From contig NZ_JACIHE010000001.1 of the NCBI RefSeq assembly GCF_014198245.1, positions 248,001 through 312,000 on the forward strand: 64,000 nt of DNA, given 5' to 3'. The notes beneath the pieces are model-generated. The model did not search any database, had not been told where the DNA came from, and worked only from the letters and a program-made list of their open reading frames with translations. The DNA is from Bradyrhizobium sp. cir1. Its GTDB lineage: Bacteria > Pseudomonadota > Alphaproteobacteria > Rhizobiales > Xanthobacteraceae. The position numbers were made by a program, and so were the translations under genes. Shown here piece after piece: positions 9,581 to 16,774 of this stretch (its first letter is position 1; each line of letters begins with the position of its first letter).

Positions 9581-10156
9581 ATGATCCGTCGTCTCGCAAT
9601 TCTTGCCACGATCTTTGCCGCGCTCATTGGCGCGGCGCCGGCGTTGGCGCAGCAGCTTCCGGCGAACCTCGACAAGGCCAACGCGCTGGTCATCGACACC
9701 ACCAAGGGCCGCATCGTCATCAAGCTCAGGACCGATCTGGCGCCGCAGCACGCCGAGCGCCTCAAGCAGCTCGCGCGCGAGGGCTATTACAACAACGTGC
9801 CGTTCCACCGCGTGATGGACGGCTTCATGGCGCAGACCGGCGACGGCGAGAAATTCAACGGCACCGGCGGCTCGAAATACCCGAACCTGAAGCAGGAATT
9901 CTCCAAGGTGCATTTTGCCCGCGGCATCGTCGGCATGGCCCGGCGCGGCGACAGCGTCGACACCGCCAACTCGCAGTTCTTCATCATGTTCGCGGATGGC
10001 GGCAGCCTCGACGGCCAGTACACCGTGATCGGCGAGGTCGTGCAGGGCATGGACGTCGTCGACAAGCTGAAGAAGGCGCCTCCCGGATCAAGCAGCGGCA
10101 CCGTCACCGATCCCGACAAGATGGTGAAGGTGCAGGTCGCTTCCGACATCAAGTAG
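9581..10156 (+). CDS. Periplasmic cyclophilin-type peptidyl-prolyl isomerase
   Basis: It catalyses cis-trans isomerisation of Xaa-Pro bonds in exported proteins. The 191-residue protein has a signal peptide (MIRRLAILATIFAALIGAAP, cleavage after ALA) and then a bacterial cyclophilin domain: FHRVMDGFMAQTGD with the catalytic Arg, MARRGDSVDTANSQFFI, and DGQYTVIGEV. I chose the ATG at 9581 because it opens the signal peptide. It lies 37 bases after coaD and nine before the next gene, and a cytoplasmic paralogue follows at 10573. Confidence 0.94.
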   Translation: MIRRLAILATIFAALIGAAPALAQQLPANLDKANALVIDTTKGRIVIKLRTDLAPQHAERLKQLAREGYYNNVPFHRVMDGFMAQTGDGEKFNGTGGSKYPNLKQEFSKVHFARGIVGMARRGDSVDTANSQFFIMFADGGSLDGQYTVIGEVVQGMDVVDKLKKAPPGSSSGTVTDPDKMVKVQVASDIK

Positions 10157-10165
10157 GCAAACGCG

Positions 10166-10576
10166 ATGGCGCGCTGCGGCAACAGGCTTCTGGTCGCTGC
10201 CGCGATGCTGCTGCTCGGTGTCTCAGGCGCGAAGGCCGAGGACGCACAGGTCAACACCATCCAGGACATCTTCCGGCATCTGCGCACCTGCTGGAAGCCG
10301 CCGCCGCCCACCAAGGCTCGCCCACTCGACATTACCGTCGTCGTGAGCTTTAACCGGGCCGGAAACATTCTGGGCCATCCGCGGATTACCTATGAATCCG
10401 CGGAGGCCTCCGACAATGACCGGCTGCAATACCGGATCGCGGTGATGGAGGCGTTGCAACGCTGTACGCCGATGCCATTTACCGAAACGATGGCCGGCGC
10501 TGCTGCGGGGCGTCCATTCGCGATCCCGTTCCGTAACCGGAAGACTTCACCCCCAACGCAAGAGAGACGAGTATGA
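10166..10576 (+). CDS. Small periplasmic protein, TonB C-terminal-like
   Basis: A 136-residue protein with a signal peptide (MARCGNRLLVAAAMLLLGVS, cleavage near AKA-ED). The mature domain, with IFRHLRTCWKPPPP, ITVVVSFNRAGNILGHPRITY and ALQRCTPMPF, resembles the C-terminal fold of TonB/TolA proteins that spans a beta-alpha-beta unit. Two cysteines may form a disulfide. The last four bases overlap the start of ppiB (ATGA), so the two are probably translationally coupled. It sits between two cyclophilins, which may mean it needs folding help or shares envelope stress control, but that is inference. Confidence 0.8.
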   Translation: MARCGNRLLVAAAMLLLGVSGAKAEDAQVNTIQDIFRHLRTCWKPPPPTKARPLDITVVVSFNRAGNILGHPRITYESAEASDNDRLQYRIAVMEALQRCTPMPFTETMAGAAAGRPFAIPFRNRKTSPPTQERRV

Positions 10577-11037
10577 GCGTCACCGAAAACACCTTGATCC
10601 TCGAGACCACGCAGGGCCCCGTCACCATCGAGATGCGGCCCGACCTCGCGCCCGGCCATGTCGCGCGCATCAAGGAACTGGTCCGCGAGGGCTTCTACGA
10701 CGGCATCGTGTTCCACCGCGTGATCGAGGGCTTCATGGCCCAGACCGGCTGCCCGCATGGCACCGGCACCGGCGGCTCGGGCAAGAAGCTGAAGGCCGAG
10801 TTCAACAAGGAGCCGCATGTGCGCGGCACCGCCTCGATGGCGCGCGCCGCCAACCCCGATTCCGGCGACAGCCAGTTCTTCATCTGCTTCGACGACGCCC
10901 GCTTCCTCGACAACCAGTACACGGTGTGGGGCAAGGTCACCGAGGGCATGGAGAACGTCGACAAGATCAAGCGCGGCGAGCCGGTGCAGAACCCGGACAA
11001 GATCGTCAAGGCGCGGATGGCCGCGGACAAGGAATAA
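10573..11037 (+). CDS. ppiB: Cytoplasmic peptidyl-prolyl isomerase B (cyclophilin)
   Basis: A 154-residue cyclophilin without a signal peptide, acting on Xaa-Pro bonds in the cytoplasm. Motifs are FHRVIEGFMAQTGCPHGTGT (catalytic Arg and the loop after it), MARAANPDSGDSQFFICF, and LDNQYTVWGKVTEGM. The ATG overlaps the stop of the preceding gene (ATGA). It is the last gene of the coaD cluster; a palindromic repeat separates it from queA. Confidence 0.94.
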   Translation: MSVTENTLILETTQGPVTIEMRPDLAPGHVARIKELVREGFYDGIVFHRVIEGFMAQTGCPHGTGTGGSGKKLKAEFNKEPHVRGTASMARAANPDSGDSQFFICFDDARFLDNQYTVWGKVTEGMENVDKIKRGEPVQNPDKIVKARMAADKE

Positions 11038-11051
11038 GCGGCTTTGCCGGT

Positions 11052-11146
11052 GTCATGCCCCGCGCAGGCGGGGCATCCAGTAATCGCCAGGGGTGGTTAC
11101 GACAAAGATCGTGAGTACTGGATCGCCCGCCTGCGCGGGCGATGAC
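11052..11146. repeat. Palindromic intergenic repeat with 31-bp arms
   Basis: Two 31-base arms (11052-11082 and 11116-11146) are inverted copies with a few differences, and each contains its own internal palindrome (CCCGCGCAGGCGGG). This matches a short dispersed repeat type common in Bradyrhizobium. It fills most of the gap between ppiB and queA and ends 11 bases before the queA start, so it probably forms part of the queA leader RNA. Confidence 0.8.
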
Positions 11147-11157
11147 AAGTTCTGGGT

Positions 11158-12225
11158 ATGCGCACCGATCTCTTCGATTTCGAACTGCCCGCCGAGCGCA
11201 TCGCGTTGCGCCCGGCGAGCCCGCGCGACTCCGCGAAGATGCTTGTTATCGAGAACGGCGCGCTGCGCGACCAGACGATTGCCGACCTGCCGCAATGGCT
11301 GAGGCCGGGTGACCAGCTTGTCGTCAACGACACCAAGGTGATCGCGGCGCAGCTGAAAGGCCGCCGCATCGGCCGCGAGACCGAGCCGAAGATCGAGGCG
11401 ACGCTGATCAAGCGTCTCGACGGCTCGCGCTGGCAAGCGCTGGTGAAGCCCGCCAAGAAGCTTGTTGCCGGCGACCGCATCCGCTTCGGCAATGAGGGCA
11501 AGGTCTGCCTGCTGGGCCATCTCGACGCCGACGTCGAGGCCAAGAGCAGCGAGGGCGAGGTGACGCTTGGCTTCTCGTTGCACGGCCCGGCGCTCGACCA
11601 GGCCATCGCCGATCTCGGCAGCCCGCCGCTGCCGCCCTACATCGCCTCCAAGCGCACGCCTGACGATCAGGATTTTGCGGATTACCAGACCATGTTCGCG
11701 GCGAACGAAGGTGCGGTCGCGGCTCCGACCGCAGGCCTGCATTTCACGCCCGCGCTGGAGCAGGCGCTGAACGCGCGCAACGTCGGGATCAACCGCGTCA
11801 CGCTGCATGTCGGGGCAGGGACCTTCCTGCCGGTCAAGGCCGACGACACCGAAGGCCACAAGATGCACGCCGAGTGGGGCACCGTCTCCGCGGAGACTGC
11901 CGAGCGGCTCAACACCGCGCGGAAGAACGGCGGCCGCATCGTAGCAGTCGGCACGACGTCATTGCGTCTGCTCGAAAGCGCGGCGAGCGAGGACGGCACC
12001 ATCCAGCCGTTCGCGGCCGAGACCTCGATCTTCATCACCCCCGGCTATCGCTTCCGCGCCGTCGATGTCCTGATGACGAATTTCCACCTGCCCAAGTCGA
12101 CGCTGTTCATGCTGGTGTCGGCATTCTCGGGGCTCGAGACGATGAAGGCTGCGTACGCGCACGCGATTGCGAGCGGATACCGGTTCTATTCGTACGGGGA
12201 CGCGTGTCTGCTGTTTCGGGGATAG
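11158..12225 (+). CDS. queA: S-adenosylmethionine:tRNA ribosyltransferase-isomerase
   Basis: QueA transfers and isomerises the ribosyl part of SAM onto 7-aminomethyl-7-deazaguanine in tRNA, giving epoxyqueuosine in the wobble position. The 355-residue protein has the [19 protein letters not shown] start, the [12 protein letters not shown] motif, the [12 protein letters not shown] motif, and the C-terminal [18 protein letters not shown] and YSYGDACLL motifs. The start is ATG at 11158. Tgt, which acts one step earlier, lies about 4.5 kb downstream on the same strand; four minus-strand genes separate them, so they are not one operon here. Confidence 0.97.
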   Translation: MRTDLFDFELPAERIALRPASPRDSAKMLVIENGALRDQTIADLPQWLRPGDQLVVNDTKVIAAQLKGRRIGRETEPKIEATLIKRLDGSRWQALVKPAKKLVAGDRIRFGNEGKVCLLGHLDADVEAKSSEGEVTLGFSLHGPALDQAIADLGSPPLPPYIASKRTPDDQDFADYQTMFAANEGAVAAPTAGLHFTPALEQALNARNVGINRVTLHVGAGTFLPVKADDTEGHKMHAEWGTVSAETAERLNTARKNGGRIVAVGTTSLRLLESAASEDGTIQPFAAETSIFITPGYRFRAVDVLMTNFHLPKSTLFMLVSAFSGLETMKAAYAHAIASGYRFYSYGDACLLFRG

Positions 12226-12241
12226 GATAGCAAATCCATCA

Positions 12242-12375
12242 CCGTCACCCTGAGGTGCTCGCCTCTTCGGCGAGCCTCGAAGGGCGACGGCCCTGCTGCT
12301 GCATCTCGGCCGCGCATCCTTCGAGGCTCACCCAGCGGTGCTCTGCACCGCCGGGTTCGCGCCTCAGGATGACGG
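12242..12375. repeat. Palindromic intergenic repeat between queA and asd
   Basis: The ends are inverted (CCGTCACCCTGAGG at 12242, CCTCAGGATGACGG at 12362) and inner blocks such as GCCTCGAAGG and CCTTCGAGGC are also inverted. This is a dispersed repeat family typical of Bradyrhizobium intergenic DNA. It lies in the gap between the convergent queA and asd, where it may help end transcription. Confidence 0.75.
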
Positions 12376-12387
12376 GTCGGGAGTGCG

Positions 12388-13413
12388 TTACGCCATCACC
12401 CGCTGCGGCAAGAGCTCCGCGATCTGCACCGCATTCAGCGCCGCGCCCTTGAGCAGCTGATCCGCGGCCACGAACATCGAGATCGAATGCCCTGAGGGGT
12501 CGCTGAGGTCCTTGCGGATGCGGCCGACCAGGACGTCGTCCTGGCCCGAGGCGTCGATCGGCATCGGGAAGTAGTTCTTGACGCGGTCGTCGACCACCTT
12601 CACGCCCGGGGCCTGCGCCATGATGGCGCGGACCTGGTCCTCGCTGATCGGCTTCTCGCATTCGAAGGTGATGGCCTCGCAATGGGCGCGCAGCACCGGC
12701 ACGCGCACGCAGGTGACGCCGATTGCGATCTTCTCGTCCTCGAATATCTTGCGGGTTTCATTGATGACCTTGGTCTCTTCGTCGTTGTAGCCGGTCTCGG
12801 GATCGACCGCGGTGTTGTGGTTGAAGAGATTGAAGGCGTAGGGGTGCGGCATCACCTTGGGCGTATAGACCTGCCCGTTGAGATTGGCGCGGGTGGACTC
12901 GACGAGCTCCTCCATCGCGGCCGCGCCGGCGCCGGAAGCGGCCTGGTAGGTCGAGATGATGACGCGCTTGATGCGGTTCTTCTGGTGGATCGGCCAGAGC
13001 GGCACCAGCGCGGTGATCGCGGCGCAGTTCGGGTTCGCAATGATGCCCTTGTGGTCGCGGATGCAGTTCGCGTTGATCTCGGGGATCACCAGCGGCACGT
13101 TGGGATCCATGCGGAAGGCGGAGGAATTGTCGACCACGACGGCGCCCGACTTGACCGCGATCGGCGCATACTTCTTCGAGATGCTGCCGCCGGCGGAGAA
13201 CAGAGCGATGTCGACGCCTTCGAAAGCGCGCTCGGTCAACTCCTCGATGACGACGTTCTGGCCGCGGAACGACACCGTCTTGCCGGCCGAGCGGGCGCTG
13301 GCCAGCGCCTTGAGCTTGCCGACGCGAAAGCCGCGCTTGTCCATGGTGGCGATGAATTCGGCGCCCACCGCACCGGTGACGCCGACAATCGCGACGACGG
13401 GATCGTTACTCAC
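12388..13413 (-). CDS. asd: Aspartate-semialdehyde dehydrogenase
   Basis: Asd reduces aspartyl phosphate to aspartate semialdehyde, the branch point to lysine and diaminopimelate, threonine, methionine and isoleucine. The protein (341 residues from GTG 13413) has the NADP-binding start VVAIVGVTGAVGAEF, the FSAGGSISKKYAP loop, and the active-site Cys in IANPNCAAITALVP. The segment TYQAASGAGAAAMEEL also fits the family. An ATG four codons upstream (13425) is possible, but GGAGGAG lies just before the GTG and would be inside the gene otherwise. A promoter, a Thr/Lys-rich leader peptide and an intrinsic terminator stand directly upstream (13441-13611), which points to control by transcription attenuation. 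Confidence 0.96.
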   Translation of the reverse strand: MSNDPVVAIVGVTGAVGAEFIATMDKRGFRVGKLKALASARSAGKTVSFRGQNVVIEELTERAFEGVDIALFSAGGSISKKYAPIAVKSGAVVVDNSSAFRMDPNVPLVIPEINANCIRDHKGIIANPNCAAITALVPLWPIHQKNRIKRVIISTYQAASGAGAAAMEELVESTRANLNGQVYTPKVMPHPYAFNLFNHNTAVDPETGYNDEETKVINETRKIFEDEKIAIGVTCVRVPVLRAHCEAITFECEKPISEDQVRAIMAQAPGVKVVDDRVKNYFPMPIDASGQDDVLVGRIRKDLSDPSGHSISMFVAADQLLKGAALNAVQIAELLPQRVMA

Positions 13414-13440
13414 ATTCTCCTCCATTGAGTTCTAGACAAC

Positions 13441-13472
13441 AAAAAAGCCCCGGACCATCGAGGGCGGGGCTT
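13441..13472 (-). terminator. Attenuator terminator in the asd leader
   Basis: On the minus strand an 8-bp stem (AAGCCCCG / CGGGGCTT, loop of 12 bases) is followed by a T tract, 28 bases before the asd GTG. Its 5' arm (CCCCGCCC, 13469-13462) can instead pair with GGG-cc-CGGGG (13528-13519) at the end of the leader-peptide frame, so terminator and antiterminator exclude each other. It could also serve as an ordinary terminator of the PepSY gene upstream, but the promoter and leader peptide in between favour attenuation. Confidence 0.75.
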
Positions 13473-13502
13473 CGGTAGAGCTGATGCGTTTAAGTCGACG
13501 AC

Positions 13503-13574
13503 CTACGCGCGCACGCCTCCCCGGGCCCCCGGGGCCATGGTGGTTTTGGTCGTGCGTTTGGTGGTCGTGAACAT
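13503..13574 (-). CDS. asd leader peptide (Thr/Lys-rich, 23 residues)
   Basis: A minus-strand frame ATG...TAG of 23 codons beginning MFTTTKRTTKTTM and ending GGVRA. Codons 3-12 hold seven Thr (ACG/ACC) and two Lys, both AAA, which is rare in this GC-rich DNA. Thr and Lys are end products of the pathway that asd serves. The ATG is almost at the predicted transcription start, as in the leaderless trpL of Sinorhizobium. The Thr codon pair ACG ACC occurs twice and is complementary to GGTCGT (13503-13498) at the stop. When the ribosome stalls on Thr or Lys codons, the RNA just downstream would be free to form the antiterminator. The frame is seen directly; translation and regulation are inferred. 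Confidence 0.7.
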   Translation of the reverse strand: MFTTTKRTTKTTMAPGARGGVRA

Positions 13575-13582
13575 GGCGGCGA

Positions 13583-13611
13583 CTTATGCGGGAGAGTCTT
13601 GCGGCCGTCAA
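13583..13611 (-). promoter_or_regulatory. Sigma70-type promoter of the asd leader
   Basis: TTGACG (13611-13606), a 17-base spacer and CATAAG (13588-13583) match the housekeeping consensus well. The predicted start lies at or within two bases of the leader-peptide ATG (13574), giving a nearly leaderless transcript. It is separate from the PepSY gene, which ends about 40 bases upstream. Confidence 0.65.
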
Positions 13612-13652
13612 TGGCTTTTCGGCGGGAATGTGGCCGCGCGAGGAATCTGCCG

Positions 13653-14255
13653 CTATTTGGCGCGGGCGCCCGGCGGCTCCAGGATGACCTCCTTGAGGTC
13701 GTCGCCGCTGATCACGACGATCGCGAAACTGAGCCGGCCGCGCTCGCGCACGAGACCACCGCTGATGGCCTTGCCCGAGGCTGCTCGCTCGGCGACGCGT
13801 ACAGCGTCGGCAAGGCGGTGCCTGATGGCGCCGAGCGCTGCGAGATTGCTGCGGTCCTCGAGGTCGAGCTCGGCGAGGGGCAGGGCGGCTTCGCCGCCGA
13901 CGAGCTCGCCGGTCGCCGCATTGATGGTGTGGCGCCAGATGCGGTCGTTGTGCAGGGTCTTGACCCGGTAGACCGGCACGCCCGAGCCGCCGTCGAAACT
14001 CACATCGGCGGTGGTGGCGCCGGCATGGCGGGCTTCCGCTATCGCCATGGCCTGGCTGATCGTGATCGAGGAACTGCGGAATCGTTCGATCTCGCGGCTG
14101 ACCGCCTGGCGGTCCGCTTCAGCATCACCATCTGTGTCGCTGTGAAGCGCGGTCGGCGTGCCCGCGGTCACGACTGCCTGTGCCGGTGCGGCGATGAGCA
14201 GCACGGGCAAGGCGAACGCAAGCAGTTGCGAGGTCCATCGTTTGGCTGTCGTCAT
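13653..14255 (-). CDS. Secreted PepSY-domain protein
   Basis: A 200-residue protein with a signal peptide (MTTAKRWTSQLLAFALPVLL, cleavage near AQA-VV). Two PepSY-like units follow: ITISQAMAIAEARHAG with VPVYRVKTLHNDRIWRHTI and INAATGELVGGEA, then a shorter partner at the C-terminus (LADAVRVAERAASGKAISGGL). PepSY domains often inhibit or modulate proteases and are found in the periplasm. I chose the ATG at 14255 because it opens the signal sequence. Its promoter (14431-14459) carries the same 19-bp palindrome as the patatin-tetR promoter, so the gene is probably controlled by the neighbouring TetR regulator. Confidence 0.8.
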   Translation of the reverse strand: MTTAKRWTSQLLAFALPVLLIAAPAQAVVTAGTPTALHSDTDGDAEADRQAVSREIERFRSSSITISQAMAIAEARHAGATTADVSFDGGSGVPVYRVKTLHNDRIWRHTINAATGELVGGEAALPLAELDLEDRSNLAALGAIRHRLADAVRVAERAASGKAISGGLVRERGRLSFAIVVISGDDLKEVILEPPGARAK

Positions 14256-14428
14256 GCTCGAAACCCTCGGCCAGCGAGTGTGCCGGATGATCGTAAAGAA
14301 TTCGCGGCCGACCTTGGGCAAAGGCCGGCCGCTGAGCGTCGCGGCGGGCTGTACCCGCCGCGGCGATCGAAGCGGCACGGACCTCTTTTGGGGCTGGTGA
14401 AAAAAGCGGCCCGTACCAGCTTATAACT

Positions 14429-14459
14429 AAACCATACCGTATCGTTTTATTTCGGTCAA
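14429..14459 (-). promoter_or_regulatory. Promoter and TetR-type operator of the PepSY gene
   Basis: The palindrome AAACCATACCGTATCGTTT (14429-14447, eight of nine pairs match) overlaps the -10 and spacer of a good minus-strand promoter: TTGACC (14459-14454), 17 bases, TATGGT (14436-14431). A close copy lies at 16642-16660 before the patatin-tetR operon. The position over the -10 suggests repression. Confidence 0.65.
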
Positions 14460-14508
14460 TGCGTTTGCGCCCGCCCCCGTGGGGAAAGATCGCAAGCTCA
14501 CGGAATTG

Positions 14509-15255
14509 TCAGCGGGAGGAGCGGCGCCGCGGCGTGCCCTTGGCAGCGTCCTTGACGCGGTCGGCGGGGCCGAGCGCACCGGCCAGGAACAGCTTGATCG
14601 CGGTGCGCATCCGCTTTTCCGCGGACTTCATCTCGAGCGCCGTTCCGAACGTCGCCAAGCGGTGGGTGTGGCCGACGACGACGTCGAGAAACACCTCGGC
14701 CGCGATGGTGGTGTCCTCGATGTCCAGCGCGCCTTGCGCCACCAGGCGGTCGAAGAAACGCGCCGTGGTGGCGACCGCCTTGAGCCAGCCTTCCTCCTTG
14801 CCGAGCTTGGCGATGTCGGGGAAGTTGATGGCCTGCGACGTCATCATGCGGCTGAAGGCGACGGCATCGGGCCCGCAGGTGAAGGTCAGCATCTCGCGCC
14901 CGATCTCCACCAGCCGCTGCTCGACCGAGATGTCCGCGTCGCTGGAGAGCTGCGTCTCCGCCGCAGCCGACAGCGGCGCAAGCCAGCGCGCGATCTCGCG
15001 CCTCAGCACTGCCGCAAACAGGCCGCGCTTGTCGCCGTAGCGGGAATAGACGGTGGGCTTGCTCACCCGCGCCGCTTCCGCGACCGCATCGAGCGAGGTC
15101 GCGTCAAAGCCGCGGTCGAGAAACAGGCGGGTGGCGACCTCGATCAGCCGCTGGTCGCGCTCGATGGCGGCCGTCTTGGTCGGCCGGCCGCCACGCGATT
15201 TCGGCACCTCGCGCCGCGGCGCTGCCGATCTTGTCCTGGTCGCAGTCAATCCCAT
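14509..15255 (-). CDS. TetR-family transcriptional regulator
   Basis: A 248-residue DNA-binding regulator. The N-terminal helix-turn-helix is clear at about residues 36-80 (LIEVATRLFLDRGF, AVAEAARVSKPTVYSRYGDK). A ligand-binding helical domain follows, resembling the AefR-like C-terminal type (FLDVVVGHTHRL). I chose the ATG at 15255, which has AGGA upstream; a GTG at 15387 overlaps the stop of the patatin gene (GTGA) and would add 44 residues, so coupling is an alternative. The gene is the second of a two-gene operon with the patatin-like lipoprotein. Two copies of a 19-bp palindrome, one before this operon and one before the next gene, are likely its operators. Confidence 0.9.
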   Translation of the reverse strand: MGLTATRTRSAAPRREVPKSRGGRPTKTAAIERDQRLIEVATRLFLDRGFDATSLDAVAEAARVSKPTVYSRYGDKRGLFAAVLRREIARWLAPLSAAAETQLSSDADISVEQRLVEIGREMLTFTCGPDAVAFSRMMTSQAINFPDIAKLGKEEGWLKAVATTARFFDRLVAQGALDIEDTTIAAEVFLDVVVGHTHRLATFGTALEMKSAEKRMRTAIKLFLAGALGPADRVKDAAKGTPRRRSSR

Positions 15256-15383
15256 GCCCAATGATTCCTGCGCGTTGCCTGTCATTCGCTCTATATCGCG
15301 CAGGAGAGGGGGCGTCATCGCGAATCTGGCCGAATTGGCCGTATCGTCAACGGTTTCGATAGGACGTCGTTCCGTCTCCAGCG

Positions 15384-16568
15384 TCACGGCAGCGTCGAAG
15401 TCCAGGCCTCGCCGGCCGCGGCCTTCTGATACCCGTACTGATAGAGCGCCCGCATATAGCCAGTGTCGAACCCTTCCGACGGCGGGGCGGGATAGTCGCG
15501 CGCGATATAGGAGAGATGGAAGCCCAGGCGGTTGCGCCTGGCGAAATCGTAGGTCGAGAAGATGATCGAGCGGGTCTGCGACTGGGTGATCGCCGACAGG
15601 CTGCGCGAGGCGACGTCGATCGTGCTGTTGGACACCAGCTCGAAGTTGCGCTCGATCTTCTTGTTGACGAGGATGTAGATGTCCATCTTCGCAGTGCCCG
15701 GCAGGCGGCTGCCCTGGAACAGCAGGGCTTCCGGCAGTGTCAGCACCGGTGCGGTCACACCGCCGTCGACATGCATCTCCTGAAACCGGCGGCCCTGGCC
15801 TTCGGCGTCGATCATGATCGGCGGAAACACCAGGGGAATGCTGGCGGAAGCCGCCATCACGTCGCGAAACAGCTTGAGCGCCTCGGGCGTTCCGACCGCT
15901 GCGATCTTGCCCATGTCCCAGATGGCGGTCCGCTGGGTGTCGAGATCGGTCGTCACGATCAGCAGCCTGCGGCCCCTGGCATTCTCGCGCGCGACCTGCG
16001 CCATGATCTCCGGCCCGACATAGCGGGCGACGAGCTCGCGCAGGCGCGTGTTGCCGAACAGGCCGGAGCCGAACAGCACGCGCATGATGCTGGGATCGTT
16101 CAAGAGGCTCTCCGCGATGCCGCTGGTGTAGACCTCCTTCAGCGTGTCGTCATATTGCGATCCGAGAAATGCAAAGGGTGCGATCAGGCCGCCGGTGCTG
16201 ACGCCCGAGACGACCGTGAAGGTGGGACGGGTTCTGGCCGCGGACCAGCCGTTGAGCACGCCGACGCCGTAGGCGCCATCGGCGCCGCCGCCGGAGAGCG
16301 CCAGATAGGATTTCGTCGCAGTGCTGGCGTCCTTGTCGAAGCTGAATTTCGTCACCGGCTCGTCGGCGTAGCGCCTGAGCCCGTCGATATCGAGCACGCG
16401 TGATGTGCTGGCCTCGGCGGCCGTATAGGGCGTGCGGGGCAGGGAGGTGCAGCTGGCCAGCGCCAGACTTAAGGCCAGGACCAGGAGTCCGGTCAGGCGG
16501 GCGCCTATGTGCCTGATCCGGCCATGCGAAGGGCCGGATATTTCGGTCGAACTTGAAGCGGAGGGCAT
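15384..16568 (-). CDS. Patatin-like phospholipase lipoprotein
   Basis: A 394-residue predicted lipoprotein with a patatin (serine lipid acyl hydrolase) domain. The N-terminus has a hydrophobic segment ending in the lipobox LASC (Cys40). The patatin signatures follow: oxyanion loop LSGGGADGAYG (91-101), nucleophile elbow SGVSTGG with Ser124, and the DGG motif with Asp268 as second member of the Ser-Asp dyad. It may hydrolyse membrane lipids or acyl esters at the envelope. I chose the ATG at 16568; another in-frame ATG at 16610 would add 14 residues. It leads the operon with tetR, and its promoter carries an operator-like palindrome at 16642-16660. Confidence 0.9.
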   Translation of the reverse strand: MPSASSSTEISGPSHGRIRHIGARLTGLLVLALSLALASCTSLPRTPYTAAEASTSRVLDIDGLRRYADEPVTKFSFDKDASTATKSYLALSGGGADGAYGVGVLNGWSAARTRPTFTVVSGVSTGGLIAPFAFLGSQYDDTLKEVYTSGIAESLLNDPSIMRVLFGSGLFGNTRLRELVARYVGPEIMAQVARENARGRRLLIVTTDLDTQRTAIWDMGKIAAVGTPEALKLFRDVMAASASIPLVFPPIMIDAEGQGRRFQEMHVDGGVTAPVLTLPEALLFQGSRLPGTAKMDIYILVNKKIERNFELVSNSTIDVASRSLSAITQSQTRSIIFSTYDFARRNRLGFHLSYIARDYPAPPSEGFDTGYMRALYQYGYQKAAAGEAWTSTLP

Positions 16569-16641
16569 TGTCAGTGGCTGGCGATCACGCAAATACGGCC
16601 GCCGGCACATTCACCGCGGCATCTCGTCAGGCCCCACGGTA

Positions 16642-16670
16642 AAACTACACTGTATCGTTTTGTTTGGCAA
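16642..16670 (-). promoter_or_regulatory. Promoter and TetR-type operator of the patatin-tetR operon
   Basis: The palindrome AAACTACACTGTATCGTTT (16642-16660, seven of nine pairs) overlaps the spacer and -10 of a minus-strand promoter: TTGCCA (16670-16665), 17 bases, TAGTTT (16647-16642). It matches the copy at 14429-14447 in 16 of 19 positions and in its placement relative to -35 and -10. Autoregulation by the operon's TetR protein is the simple reading. Confidence 0.65.
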
Positions 16671-16774
16671 GCCGGGGGTGGAACATGAAGTCCGCATCAA
16701 ATCTGTCCCAGTCTGACGCATCGTGTGGTTCGGGCGGGTTGATCGGCCTCGCTCGGCACGCAATAAGCACGGCC

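Noticed and set aside
13414..13425. ATG at 13425 as the asd start
   Set aside because: GGAGGAG lies inside the four-codon extension, exactly placed for the GTG at 13413, and no ribosome binding site precedes the ATG. It is not excluded.
13441..13472. The hairpin as only a terminator for the PepSY gene
   Set aside because: It lies about 180 bases past that stop, with a promoter and a Thr/Lys-rich leader frame in between. An attenuator explains all the parts better.
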